Shown piece after piece: positions 18,598 through 27,344 of a stretch of 64,000 nt of DNA. Within the stretch, counting starts at the first letter, position 1. Each line of letters begins with the position of its first letter. The DNA lies in contig JAWKXO010000001.1 of NCBI GenBank assembly GCA_041396985.1, forward strand, positions 248,001-312,000, in the 5' to 3' direction. A model generated the notes under the pieces. That model saw only the letters and a program-made list of their open reading frames with translations, made no database searches and was not told the origin of the DNA. Position numbers and translations under genes: made by a program. This DNA is from Emcibacteraceae bacterium. GTDB lineage: Bacteria; Pseudomonadota; Alphaproteobacteria; Sphingomonadales; Emcibacteraceae.

Positions 18598-19476
18598 ATG
18601 AAAAACTATCAAATTGGCATTCTTGACGGCGAAACCAAACTGGGCCGATATATGACATTCTCAATACACTCAATCCCCAATATTGCTGCTTCTCTGAATA
18701 GTCTAAAAGAAAATATTGATACTCAATTTACAGTGGTTGGCTTAGGCATGTCCCTGATAACAGCACTCGGAAAAGAAATTCCCGGTCTTAGGACTATGCC
18801 AGCGCAGACAGTTGGCGGTCTTGAAATTCCGTCTACACCGCAATCTTTATGGATTTGGTTAAGAGGAATAGATCGCGGTGAAATTTTGCATAGGTCACGG
18901 AATATAGAAGCTATTCTTGCGGATGCCTTCTCCATTACCAGCGTGATTGACAGCTTTCAATATGATAAAAACCGCGATTTAAGTGGCTATGAGGATGGTA
19001 CGGAAAATCCCGAAGGGGATGACGCCATAGAAGCAGCAATTGATAATACGGAAAATGCAGCTTTTAACGGCGGAAGTTTTGTTGCCGTACAACAATGGCT
19101 CCATGATCTCGATATTTTTGAACAAATGAATAAGGAACGACAGGATAACACCTTTGGCCGCCACGCTGAAAGTAATGAGGAATTTGATGCCCCCTCATCC
19201 GCCCATGCAAAAAGAACAGCACAGGAAGACTTTGAGCCGGAAGCTTTTATGATCCGCCGATCAATGCCGTGGGCAGATGGAATGGACAGCGGATTGGTCT
19301 TTGTTTCATTTGCCAATAATCTGGATAAATTTGAGGCAATTATGAACCGGATGATCGGTAAAGATGATGGCATTATTGACGCACTATTTGATTTTACCCG
19401 CCCTATTAATGGCGCCTATTATTGGTGCCCGCCTATCAAGGATGGAAAGCTGAATTTCACTGCCCTCGGCCTTTGA
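18598..19476 (+). CDS. Dyp-type heme peroxidase (YfeX-like)
   Basis: Dye-decolorizing peroxidase, a heme enzyme using peroxide. 292 residues. The GXXDG family motif appears as GYEDGTENPEG (about 138-148); the longer DGTENP form is typical of YfeX-type (class B) enzymes. A candidate proximal heme histidine is in SSAHAKRT (about 203), followed by the usual FMIRRSMPW strand. No signal peptide, so cytoplasmic, and no encapsulin gene alongside. It sits just after rsmA with a 12-base gap, where apaG occurs in some relatives. Physiological substrate unknown. Confidence 0.88.
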   Translation: MKNYQIGILDGETKLGRYMTFSIHSIPNIAASLNSLKENIDTQFTVVGLGMSLITALGKEIPGLRTMPAQTVGGLEIPSTPQSLWIWLRGIDRGEILHRSRNIEAILADAFSITSVIDSFQYDKNRDLSGYEDGTENPEGDDAIEAAIDNTENAAFNGGSFVAVQQWLHDLDIFEQMNKERQDNTFGRHAESNEEFDAPSSAHAKRTAQEDFEPEAFMIRRSMPWADGMDSGLVFVSFANNLDKFEAIMNRMIGKDDGIIDALFDFTRPINGAYYWCPPIKDGKLNFTALGL

Positions 19477-19483
19477 AGATAAC

Positions 19484-20125
19484 TTATTCCTTTGTCAGGA
19501 CACTGACAAAGGAAGCAAGGCCAGATTGCCGAACCCTTTTCATTCGCTCTGCCCTCAGGATCGTGAATAATTCGGCTTCCGCTTTTTCCAGATCATCATT
19601 AATGATCACATAATCATATTCCGCCCAGTGGCTGATTTCTGCATTGGCTTTCGCCATACGTTTTGCCACCACTTCATCCGTATCCTGCGCCCGGGTTTTT
19701 AAGCGCTTCTCCAGCTCCGCCTTGCTTGGCGGCAGAATGAAGACACGTACAAGATCGGAACCTACCTTTTCATGAAGCTGTTGTGTTCCCTGCCAGTCAA
19801 TATCAAACATGACATCCTTACCGTTTCTGATCATTTGCTCAACGGCTGCCGCCGGAGTCCCATAAGAATGGTCAAAAACAGTCGCATGTTCCAGAAAACC
19901 ATCCTCGTCGATCAATTGATCAAATTCCTCTTGGCTGACAAAATGATAATCTTTACCATCAATTTCACCTGGGCGCGGCGGACGGGTCGTTGCTGAAACA
20001 GAAAGGCTGATCTCATCATCTTTTTCGAGAAGCAATTTTGACAATGTGGATTTTCCGGCACCGGAAGGGCTTGACAGGACCAGTAGCAGCCCTCTTCTTT
20101 TTATTTCATTTTTATTATTCAACAT
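19484..20125 (-). CDS. gmk: Guanylate kinase
   Basis: Phosphorylates GMP to GDP with ATP. 213 residues with P-loop SSPSGAGKSTL at about 18-28, SATTRPPRPGEIDGKDY and the FDIDWQGTQQL motif. The start is taken at ATG 20125 (LNNKNEIKRRG follows), overlapping the end of yicC by 11 bases; an upstream in-frame start at 20152 is buried deeper in yicC. The yicC-gmk pair is a common proteobacterial arrangement. Confidence 0.96.
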   Translation of the reverse strand: MLNNKNEIKRRGLLLVLSSPSGAGKSTLSKLLLEKDDEISLSVSATTRPPRPGEIDGKDYHFVSQEEFDQLIDEDGFLEHATVFDHSYGTPAAAVEQMIRNGKDVMFDIDWQGTQQLHEKVGSDLVRVFILPPSKAELEKRLKTRAQDTDEVVAKRMAKANAEISHWAEYDYVIINDDLEKAEAELFTILRAERMKRVRQSGLASFVSVLTKE

Positions 20126-21002
20126 TGAGAACCTGTTCCCTGAATTGGTCAATTGCAGCTTTTAATGCTAACCCAATATTTGTTAAAGTAATATCTGAGG
20201 ATTTTGAGCATAATGTATTGGTTTCTCTATTAAATTCCTGAGAAAGAAATTCAAGATTTCGCCCAACAGCTCCCTGCTCTTTTATGAGTTTTCTTGCGCT
20301 TGCTATATGCGCGTTTAGTCGGTCTGTTTCCTCTTTTACATCGGCCTTTGTGACCAATAGGATAATTTCCTGAGCCAGCCGATCAGGATCAATTCCCTGA
20401 TTATTATCGAATAATGCGCTCACCTTTTCTTCAAGCTTTTCTTTAATCGATTTTGGTTGAGTGGCCGCAACATCTATCGCTTTTTGGAGCAATATTTCTA
20501 TTTCATCAAGGGTTGCTGACAGCATTTTAAATGTTGCTTCCCCTTCATGCAGGCGTGACTTTTTGAGCCCATCCAGAGCTAAAATAAATGTTGCTTTCAG
20601 CTGCTCATCCCGTGCGTTGAGCAGTTCTTCATCCTCTTCCAGATCGGCAATTTCAACAATATCACGGATCGATAAAAGCCGGTCGATGGACGGCATGGCA
20701 AGGTCATGTTTTTTTGCGGCGGACTTGGCAACGGTGACAAGTTTATCCAAGGCCTCCTCATTCACCCTTACTTCCGGATTGCTAACATCTTTTTGCAATT
20801 GCAATGATATATTAAGACTGCCCCGTGAAAGCGCATTTTTTAGAGTAGTTTTGATATACTGGTCCAGATCATCAAGCCCCGGCGGAATGCGATAACGGAT
20901 ATCAATAGTCTTGCCATTTACGCTTCTGATTTCCCAGACCCAGCTGTAATTTTCAAAATGGCCTTCCGCGCGGCCAAACCCAGTCATGCTTGAAATTGTC
21001 AT
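20115..21002 (-). CDS. yicC: YicC family endoribonuclease
   Basis: 295 residues with the family hallmarks: start TISSMTGFGRAEG, then VEIRSVNGK-like WEIRSVNGKTIDIRYR, and the C-terminal FLSQEFNRETNTLCSKS. YicC proteins have been reported as endoribonucleases; older annotations call them stress-induced proteins. The open frame extends upstream to 21119, but ATG 21002 matches the conserved N-terminus and frees the region used by the divergent SDR gene. Operon with gmk. Confidence 0.93.
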   Translation of the reverse strand: MTISSMTGFGRAEGHFENYSWVWEIRSVNGKTIDIRYRIPPGLDDLDQYIKTTLKNALSRGSLNISLQLQKDVSNPEVRVNEEALDKLVTVAKSAAKKHDLAMPSIDRLLSIRDIVEIADLEEDEELLNARDEQLKATFILALDGLKKSRLHEGEATFKMLSATLDEIEILLQKAIDVAATQPKSIKEKLEEKVSALFDNNQGIDPDRLAQEIILLVTKADVKEETDRLNAHIASARKLIKEQGAVGRNLEFLSQEFNRETNTLCSKSSDITLTNIGLALKAAIDQFREQVLNVE

Positions 21003-21054
21003 TTTGCACTGTATTGTTGTTTTTGGTTTTAAATATATAGCAGGAAGTCGTGAA

Positions 21055-21816
21055 TTGAAAAACCCTAAATCCATAATGATTACCGGTGCCAGTTCCGGAA
21101 TCGGACGGGCACTGGCCATCGAATATGCGGCACCGGACGTTACACTGTTTATCAGCGGACAATCCGAGGAACGGCTTGATGAAACGGCTCGGTATTGTCA
21201 GGAAATAGGCGCCAAAGTCTTTGCGGAAATCATAGACTGCCGCAACAAACAAAAAATGAATGAGTGGATTACGGACTGTGACCGGATCACCCCCCTTGAT
21301 CTGGTGATTGCCAATGCCGGCATTTCAACCAGTTTTAGTGCAGATGATGATATCTCTGCCCATACTGAAACGGTGTTTGATATCAATGTCGGCGGGGTTT
21401 TTAATACAATTCATCCTGCAATAGAGCTTATGAAAAAACGCCGTCACGGCCAGATTGCCATTGTCTCATCTGTTGCGGGAATGCGTGGTCTGCCCTCATC
21501 ACCGGCCTATTCAACCAGTAAGGTTGCTGTAAAAGCCTACGGCGAAGCCCTGCGCGGATATTATTATGATTACGGACTGGAAATTAATGTCATCTGTCCG
21601 GGCTTTGTCAGAAGCAGAATGACGGATGAGAATAATTTCAAAATGCCTTTTTTCATGGAAGCGGACAAGGCCGCCAAAATTATCAGCAAGGGTCTTGAGA
21701 AAAACAAGGCCAATATCACCTTCCCCTGGCAGATGCGCCTGATTACTTTTGCTGTGCGGCGGATTATTCCGGAATTTATGCTTGAGCGGATATTTCGGAA
21801 ACTTCCCAAAAAATAA
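21055..21816 (+). CDS. Short-chain dehydrogenase/reductase
   Basis: Classical SDR of 253 residues. NAD(P)-binding GASSGIG near residue 11, NAG in VIANAGIS, catalytic Ser in IVSSVAG and YSTSK (Tyr and Lys). Start placed at TTG 21055 with GGAAG upstream; this is the first good start after the divergent yicC ATG, whereas ATG 20986 would lie inside yicC. The basic C-terminal end (RLITFAVRRIIPEFMLERI) could associate with membrane, as in several SDRs acting on lipids. Substrate unknown. Confidence 0.85.
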   Translation: MKNPKSIMITGASSGIGRALAIEYAAPDVTLFISGQSEERLDETARYCQEIGAKVFAEIIDCRNKQKMNEWITDCDRITPLDLVIANAGISTSFSADDDISAHTETVFDINVGGVFNTIHPAIELMKKRRHGQIAIVSSVAGMRGLPSSPAYSTSKVAVKAYGEALRGYYYDYGLEINVICPGFVRSRMTDENNFKMPFFMEADKAAKIISKGLEKNKANITFPWQMRLITFAVRRIIPEFMLERIFRKLPKK

Positions 21817-21897
21817 TTCACTGCGTAAATTTGCCAACGAAAGTTGAATGTGATATCAATTTTTTTGTTACAATTATAATTAATAATTGGGGGTTCC

Positions 21898-22653
21898 ATG
21901 TTTGGTATTTTCAAAAAAAAGAAAAATCAAAAGTCAGAGCGTATTGAACCGCAGTTGCAAAAAAGTGCAGCTGAACGGGCGTTAATTCAAACTATTGAAG
22001 AAAAAAAGAAAGATGATCCACTTATTGCATTAAAGATCGGTGCGATGGAGGTCAAGGATGCCCTCTTGAAATTTGCTAAAGATGAAAATGGTGTCCATAT
22101 AGAAACCGCACTAGGGATTTTAGGATCTCTTGCTGGAAACTATTGCTTAATCAGTGGTGTTGCTACCCAACAAATCAATGAAGGGAAAACCGGTAGAATA
22201 AGCAGGGTTGATGCCTCCGATGGCAAAACCTATTTTATGGGAGAACTCATAAATAAACCCCTTTTTACTGATCAATATTCCGTTTGGGGACTTGCTGGCG
22301 GTATGGCACAGAAACTGGGAGCTTCAAATTTTCCTGACATAAATGAACTGGCAAGTCATACGGCAGGAACAATTGGCCAAAATGAGTTTGGTGTCCTACG
22401 ATTGGAAAAAAAACACAGTTTAAAGAAACACCCAACAGATTTGATCAAGGAATTTCATCCAATTTTAATCCCAGTCATAATGAAATTCACAAAAAACCCA
22501 ATTGAATTTCCAATTTTAATTGGTCTCGCTATTCAACAGCTTATGAACGATGCTAAAGATATAATCGACCCTGAAGTAGCGGTTAAAATTGTTATGGAAT
22601 GTGCTGTACCAATGTCAAAATTAGAAACATCAGGTATGCTGAATATTGAATAA
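21898..22653 (+). CDS. Unrecognised 251-residue protein
   Basis: I do not recognise this family. The start is well supported (ATG 21898 with GGGGG 5 bases upstream). The N-terminus is highly charged and lysine-rich (GIFKKKKNQKSER; EEKKKDDP), followed by a mixed alpha/beta body with a glycine-rich central part (ILGSLAGNYCLISG; WGLAGGMAQKLGASNFP). There is no signal peptide or clear membrane helix. The gene is visibly more A+T-rich than its neighbours and sits alone between an SDR and the convergent mltG, abutting the mltG stop with no gap. It could be a recent acquisition or a lineage-specific gene. Confidence 0.7.
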   Translation: MFGIFKKKKNQKSERIEPQLQKSAAERALIQTIEEKKKDDPLIALKIGAMEVKDALLKFAKDENGVHIETALGILGSLAGNYCLISGVATQQINEGKTGRISRVDASDGKTYFMGELINKPLFTDQYSVWGLAGGMAQKLGASNFPDINELASHTAGTIGQNEFGVLRLEKKHSLKKHPTDLIKEFHPILIPVIMKFTKNPIEFPILIGLAIQQLMNDAKDIIDPEVAVKIVMECAVPMSKLETSGMLNIE

Positions 22654-23634
22654 TTATTTCCGGCTGCCTTCAATCTGGCGCCATTTGGTCACGTTTTTCT
22701 GATGCTCTTCCAGAGTTTTGGAAAAAACGTGGCCGCCGGTGCCATCTGCCACAAAATATATGTCGTCTGTCTGCATTGGATGAAGGACCGCCTCAATCGC
22801 CGCCCTTCCCGGATGGCAGATAGGCGTCGGTGGCAGACCATCAATCTGATAAGTGTTATAAGGATTTTCCTTATTTTCAATTTCACTTTTTCTCAATCCC
22901 CGATCCAGAAATCCTTTTGGATCAATGCCATATATTATCGTCGGGTCAGACTGAAGCCGCATATTGCGATTAAGCCGGTTTATGAACACACCTGCAATAT
23001 GGCTTCTTTCCCCTGCTACGCCTGTTTCCTTTTCTACGATTGAAGCAAGGATGATCGCTTCCTCAACACTTGTGAAAGGAAGATTTGGATCCCGATTATC
23101 CCATAGCTGATCAAGCAGAAGAAGCTGTTGTTCCTGCATTCTTGAAAGCAGATCAAACCGGCTGGTGCCATAGGTATAATGATAGCTTTCCGGTAATATA
23201 CTCCCCTCAATTGGCGGGGCTTCAATCGGATCAACAAGATTATCAAGGCCGTTTAAATACTGTTCAATCTGCCAGCTGGTCCATCCTTCAACAATGGTAA
23301 GCTGGTGCTGAATGACCTCCCCCTTAACCAGAATATTCATAATGTCATTCATGGACACCCCTGGCGGAATTAAAAATTCCCCAGCTTTCAAATTCCTTTC
23401 CTGACCCTTGAACATCACTCCAACCCTGAAAATATCCTTGTTTGATATTAGTTCCGCTTCATTAAGCAATCGGGCGGTGCGGATCAGACCCTGGCCTGAT
23501 GGCACCAGAAACACACTATTGGTTTTAACGTCATTAGGGGCCATAAAGGCACGATAGGTCAGAAACGAAAACAGCGCTGCAAATGCAACGCTGCCAACGA
23601 TTAAAAGTATAATATATTTTCTAAACCCCTGCAT
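22654..23634 (-). CDS. mltG: Endolytic transglycosylase MltG
   Basis: Cuts nascent peptidoglycan glycan strands and influences their length; anchored in the inner membrane. 326 residues: one N-terminal membrane helix (IILLIVGSVAFAALFSFLTY), a LysM-like region, and the YceG/MltG domain with catalytic Glu in SIVEKETGVAGER and the conserved QSDPTIIYG and NPYNTY motifs. Start at ATG 23634, 8 bases after the fabF stop; the longer open frame to 23736 overlaps fabF and was rejected. The fab-mltG linkage is common in proteobacteria. Confidence 0.95.
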   Translation of the reverse strand: MQGFRKYIILLIVGSVAFAALFSFLTYRAFMAPNDVKTNSVFLVPSGQGLIRTARLLNEAELISNKDIFRVGVMFKGQERNLKAGEFLIPPGVSMNDIMNILVKGEVIQHQLTIVEGWTSWQIEQYLNGLDNLVDPIEAPPIEGSILPESYHYTYGTSRFDLLSRMQEQQLLLLDQLWDNRDPNLPFTSVEEAIILASIVEKETGVAGERSHIAGVFINRLNRNMRLQSDPTIIYGIDPKGFLDRGLRKSEIENKENPYNTYQIDGLPPTPICHPGRAAIEAVLHPMQTDDIYFVADGTGGHVFSKTLEEHQKNVTKWRQIEGSRK

Positions 23635-23641
23635 CAGGGTG

Positions 23642-24907
23642 CTAGACCGCCTTAATAATAACTGAAGCGTTTGTTCCACCAAAACCGAAGCTGTTTGAAA
23701 GCACGGCTTTGATCCCTGATTTTTGTTGCGCTTCATGAGGAACCAGATTTATACCTTCAATCCCTTCTGATGGATTGTCCAGGTTAAGTGTTGGTGGTAT
23801 TTCACCTCGGTTCATAGCAAGAATACTGAAAACCGCCTCAACCGCACCGGCAGCCCCAAGCAAATGTCCAATAGCTGACTTTGTCGATGACATGGCAATG
23901 GATGATGCCGCATCGCCAAACAGGCGCTTAACAGCCGAAAATTCAATTTCATCACCCAGTGGTGTTGACGTCCCATGCGCATTGACATAACCAATTTCCG
24001 ACGGGTCCATCTGTGCACGTTTAAACGCAGCTTCCATTGCGCGGTAACCACCGCTGCCATCCGGCGACGGTGCCGTCACATGGTACGCATCGCCGCTAAG
24101 CCCGTATCCGACGACTTCACCATAAATTTTGGCACCGCGTGCTTTGGCATGCTCATATTCTTCCAAAATCACCATTCCGGCACCCTCACCGATCACAAAT
24201 CCATCGCGGTCCTTATCATATGGCCGCGAAGCTTTGGTCGGCGTATCATTGAAATGGGTACTTAAGGCACGCGCCTGATTAAATCCGGCAACGCCAACCC
24301 GGCAGATGGCCGCTTCCGCACCACCGGCAATCATGACATCCGCATCATCAAACGCAATCAAGCGGGCCGCATCACCAATGGCATGTGTTCCCGTTGCACA
24401 GGCTGTTACGACGGCATGGTTTGGTCCCATAAGGCCATGTTTAATTGAGACGTTACCAGACACAAGATTAATAAGACAACGCGGAATAAAATGCGGACTT
24501 ACGCGTCGCACACCGCGCTCAAACATATTGATGCTCTCATCCTGAATTCCGGGAAGTCCGCCAATACCGGAACCGATCAATGCACCGGTACGCCATTTTT
24601 GTTCCATGGTTTCGGCAACATACCCGCTGTCTGCAAAAGCCATATCAGCCGCTGCCATGCCGTACAGGATAAAATCATCAACCCGTTTACGGTTTTTTGG
24701 ATCCATCCAGTCATCGGCATTAAATGTTCCGTTTGTTCCATCCCCGAGCGGGACTTCGCAGGCAACTTGTGCTGTGAGTCCTTCAGAATCGAATCTGGTA
24801 ATTGGCCCCGCGCCGCTTTCTCCGGCAATAAGACGCTTCCAGGTTTCCTCTACACCAGTCGCCAATGGCGTCACCAGCCCCAATCCGGTTACAACAACTC
24901 GTCTCAT
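23642..24907 (-). CDS. fabF: 3-oxoacyl-ACP synthase II
   Basis: Elongating condensing enzyme of fatty-acid synthesis. 421 residues with the full Cys-His-His triad: Cys170 in VVTACATGTHAIG, His in VNAHGTSTPLGD and His in KSAIGHLLGAAG. The N-terminal RRVVVTGLGLVTPL supports the start at 24907. Lies about 140 bases after acpP, a gap that holds a long hairpin. Confidence 0.98.
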   Translation of the reverse strand: MRRVVVTGLGLVTPLATGVEETWKRLIAGESGAGPITRFDSEGLTAQVACEVPLGDGTNGTFNADDWMDPKNRKRVDDFILYGMAAADMAFADSGYVAETMEQKWRTGALIGSGIGGLPGIQDESINMFERGVRRVSPHFIPRCLINLVSGNVSIKHGLMGPNHAVVTACATGTHAIGDAARLIAFDDADVMIAGGAEAAICRVGVAGFNQARALSTHFNDTPTKASRPYDKDRDGFVIGEGAGMVILEEYEHAKARGAKIYGEVVGYGLSGDAYHVTAPSPDGSGGYRAMEAAFKRAQMDPSEIGYVNAHGTSTPLGDEIEFSAVKRLFGDAASSIAMSSTKSAIGHLLGAAGAVEAVFSILAMNRGEIPPTLNLDNPSEGIEGINLVPHEAQQKSGIKAVLSNSFGFGGTNASVIIKAV

Positions 24908-24969
24908 TCGCTAACCCTTTTTTGTTTACTAATGGAATTTGATGCTACCTAAAAACGGCAGACATAACA

Positions 24970-25021
24970 AGACCGCGAGCATCATTTTATCCAAATAAAT
25001 AGATAATATGATTCGCGGTCT
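24970..25021 (-). other. Long hairpin between acpP and fabF
   Basis: AGACCGCGA (24970-24978) pairs perfectly with TCGCGGTCT (25013-25021), and the stem continues imperfectly inward through ATCAT/ATGAT. A second small palindrome (CAGAGC-AAT-GCTCTG, 25031-25045) sits between it and the acpP stop. No T tract follows on the minus strand, so it is not a standard terminator. It could be a processing or stabilising structure giving acpP more transcript than fabF; that role is inference. Confidence 0.6.
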
Positions 25022-25048
25022 CAATAATTTCAGAGCAATGCTCTGGAA

Positions 25049-25282
25049 TTAGCCATTGGCTTCAATGAAGTTAATAGCGTCTTGAACAGTAAGAATTTTT
25101 TCTGCTGCATCATCAGGAATTTCGCATCCGAACTCTTCTTCAAATGCCATTACCAGCTCAACAGTATCAAGGCTATCTGCGCCAAGATCGTCGATAAAGC
25201 TTGCAGAATCTGTAACTTTATCTTCATCAACACCAAGGTGTTCAACAACGATGTTTTTAACGCGTTCAGCTACATTGCTCAT
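25049..25282 (-). CDS. acpP: Acyl carrier protein
   Basis: Carries growing acyl chains on a phosphopantetheine arm. 77 residues, strongly acidic. The attachment serine is in GADSLDTVELVM (about Ser37). Begins SNVAERVKNIVVEHLG. AAGGAA sits shortly before the ATG. A possible own promoter has TATAAT at 25338-25333 on the minus strand, but a poor -35. Lies between fabG and fabF. Confidence 0.98.
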   Translation of the reverse strand: MSNVAERVKNIVVEHLGVDEDKVTDSASFIDDLGADSLDTVELVMAFEEEFGCEIPDDAAEKILTVQDAINFIEANG

Positions 25283-25394
25283 TTCATATTCCTTAAATTA
25301 AAGACTTTCATTAAAGCCTGAGTTAAACATTCATTATATCTCTAAAACGAGAGTTTGGGGCTTCCTAACACAATTAATCAGGAAATGCAAAGCC

Positions 25395-26132
25395 CTAAAT
25401 CATCGCCATGCCACCATTTATATGTAAAGTCTGTCCGGTGACATAGTCTGCTTCGTCACTGGCAAGGTATAAAACCCCCGCAGCAACCTCATCTGCTCTT
25501 CCCAAACGACCTGCCGGTACATTTGCAAGCAGTGAAGATTTTTGGTCATCACTTAGTTCATCTGTCATCGGGCTTTCGATAAAACCGGGTGCGATGCAGT
25601 TTACTGTTATATTTCTTGAGGCCAATTCATGGGCAAAACTTTTTGACATACCGATCATTCCTGCCTTTGAGGCGGCATAGTTGACCTGTCCCGGATTACC
25701 CGTAACACCGACAATGGATGTTATATTGATAATGCGCCCGGCCCTTTTTTTCATCATGCCCCGCATGACCCCCTGGGTAAGGTTAAAAGCCGCTTTCAAA
25801 TTGACTTGCATCACATCATCCCAGTCTGAATCTTTAAGTCGCATTGAAATATTATCGCGGGTAATACCGGCATTATTAACAAGGATATCAATTGCCCCCA
25901 TTGCTGCCGTTGCTGCCGCTGGCAGCGCCGCGACACTTTCCGGGTCAGAAAGATTGGCGGGGACGACATATGCTCCTTCACCAAGTTCAGCGGCCAGCGC
26001 TTTTAACGGCTCTTCACGCGTTCCGGAAAGGGCAACTTTTGCACCGGCCGCATACAGTGCTCTGGCAATGGCGCTGCCAAGTCCGCCTGAAGCACCGGTG
26101 ATAAGCGCGCATTTTCCTGTTAAATCAAACAT
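25395..26132 (-). CDS. fabG: 3-oxoacyl-ACP reductase
   Basis: NADPH-dependent reduction of 3-oxoacyl-ACP. 245 residues. GASGGLGSAIA (cofactor loop), NNAGITRDN, NITSIVG (Ser) and YAASKAGMIG (Tyr, Lys) are present, and the C-terminus LHINGGMAMI is typical of FabG. Directly follows fabD (16 bases). Position in fabD-fabG-acpP-fabF separates it from other SDRs. Confidence 0.97.
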   Translation of the reverse strand: MFDLTGKCALITGASGGLGSAIARALYAAGAKVALSGTREEPLKALAAELGEGAYVVPANLSDPESVAALPAAATAAMGAIDILVNNAGITRDNISMRLKDSDWDDVMQVNLKAAFNLTQGVMRGMMKKRAGRIINITSIVGVTGNPGQVNYAASKAGMIGMSKSFAHELASRNITVNCIAPGFIESPMTDELSDDQKSSLLANVPAGRLGRADEVAAGVLYLASDEADYVTGQTLHINGGMAMI

Positions 26133-26148
26133 TTATTATACTCTCCAG

Positions 26149-27093
26149 TTATTTTATTTCTTTTGCGAACGCTTCTATTTCTTCAAGTGTCTGAAGGCTG
26201 GATGCAGTAATATCCTTATTGATCCGGCGTACCAGTCCACTTAACACTTTTCCTGTCCCAAGTTCAACTATTTCACTAACGCCGAGCGTCCCCATTTCAA
26301 GAACACTTTCCCGCCAGCGTACGCGCCCGGTAATCTGATCAATCAGCTGTTCCCGCAAAATAGCGGGATCATTCTGTGGCTTGGCACTTACATTAGTTAT
26401 AACAGGAACAGAAGGCACGTTAAACGGTGTTGTATTTAGGGCCACGGCCATTTCATCGGCGGCCGGTTGCATAAGTGGACAATGGAATGGTGCGCTTACA
26501 GGCAGTAAGATTGCCCTTTTTATACCGCGTTCCTTTGCAATTTCCATAGCTCTTTCAACCGCTTCTTTATGACCACTAATCACCACCTGACCGTCAGCAT
26601 TGTCATTTGCTGCTGTACACACCTGCCCCTGTGATGCCTCAGCGGCAATTTTCTCAATATCGGCAAATTCAGCCCCCATGACGGCGGCCATAGCCCCGAT
26701 CCCAACCGGAACGGCGCGCTGCATGGCTTCACCGCGAAGTTTTAAAAGTTTTGCAGTATCAGAAAGGCTGATTGTCCCGACTGCCGCATGTGCCGAATAT
26801 TCACCTAGTGAATGACCGGCAACATAGGATGCCAGATCATCAATTTTTAATCCAAATTCATTTTCCATTACCCGGACCACGGCAATGCTGGACGCCATTA
26901 ATGCCGGCTGAGCATTATAAGTCAGAGTTAGATCTTCAATCGGGCCTTCAAACATAAGGGCAGATAAATTCTGCCCAAGCGCATCATCCACTTCTTCAAA
27001 TACAGCTCGGGCATGCGCAGAGCTTGCTGCCAAATCCTTCCCCATTCCAACGGCTTGGCTTCCCTGACCGGGAAAAACAAATGCTCTTGTCAT
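26149..27093 (-). CDS. fabD: Malonyl-CoA:ACP transacylase
   Basis: Loads malonyl groups onto ACP. 314 residues starting TRAFVFPGQGSQAVGMG. Nucleophile Ser in AGHSLGEYSAH (about 94) and catalytic His in SAPFHCPLM. Start at 27093 with AAGGA about 10 bases upstream; the frame is open to 27159 but those residues do not belong to the family. First gene of the fab cluster, divergent from rpsF across a 251-base region. Confidence 0.97.
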   Translation of the reverse strand: MTRAFVFPGQGSQAVGMGKDLAASSAHARAVFEEVDDALGQNLSALMFEGPIEDLTLTYNAQPALMASSIAVVRVMENEFGLKIDDLASYVAGHSLGEYSAHAAVGTISLSDTAKLLKLRGEAMQRAVPVGIGAMAAVMGAEFADIEKIAAEASQGQVCTAANDNADGQVVISGHKEAVERAMEIAKERGIKRAILLPVSAPFHCPLMQPAADEMAVALNTTPFNVPSVPVITNVSAKPQNDPAILREQLIDQITGRVRWRESVLEMGTLGVSEIVELGTGKVLSGLVRRINKDITASSLQTLEEIEAFAKEIK

Positions 27094-27212
27094 ATGAAAT
27101 ATGTCCTTATTTTTTATCCTGTATTTATAAACTCTTATCAAATAGCCTCTATCTGTCAAGAAAAGTTAGCGTTTAAATTATTTAAAAAAACAAAAAAATA
27201 CCCATAAACCCC

Positions 27213-27240
27213 TTGCGTTACCTTAGGTTTCATGTATATT
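27213..27240 (+). promoter_or_regulatory. Candidate promoter for rpsF-rpsR-rplI
   Basis: TTGCGT (27213-27218), 16-base spacer, TATATT (27235-27240). Transcription would begin near 27247, giving a leader of about 100 bases that contains the structured element described next. Confidence 0.5.
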
Positions 27241-27269
27241 GCGCCCTTCCCGTGAATATCATGAGGATA

Positions 27270-27318
27270 ATCGGTTAATGAAGTAATGTGGCTATTTGAT
27301 ATTCGTTGCCACCCCGAT
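27270..27318 (+). promoter_or_regulatory. Candidate S6:S18 autoregulatory leader of rpsF
   Basis: The leader folds into a two-part stem: ATCGG (27270-27274) with CCGAT (27314-27318), and GTGGC (27288-27292) with GCCAC (27308-27312), separated by a large 5'-side internal loop and one C on the 3' side. A CCG on the 3' side below the hairpin is characteristic of the known S6:S18-binding leader. Here the CCG could be paired rather than bulged, so identity is tentative. It lies 26 bases upstream of the rpsF ATG. Confidence 0.4.
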
Positions 27319-27344
27319 GTAAAAAAACTAAAGGAAATTGCTAA

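Noticed and set aside
20461..20895. 144-codon forward frame inside yicC
   Set aside because: Low-complexity Ser-rich translation on the opposite strand of a conserved gene.
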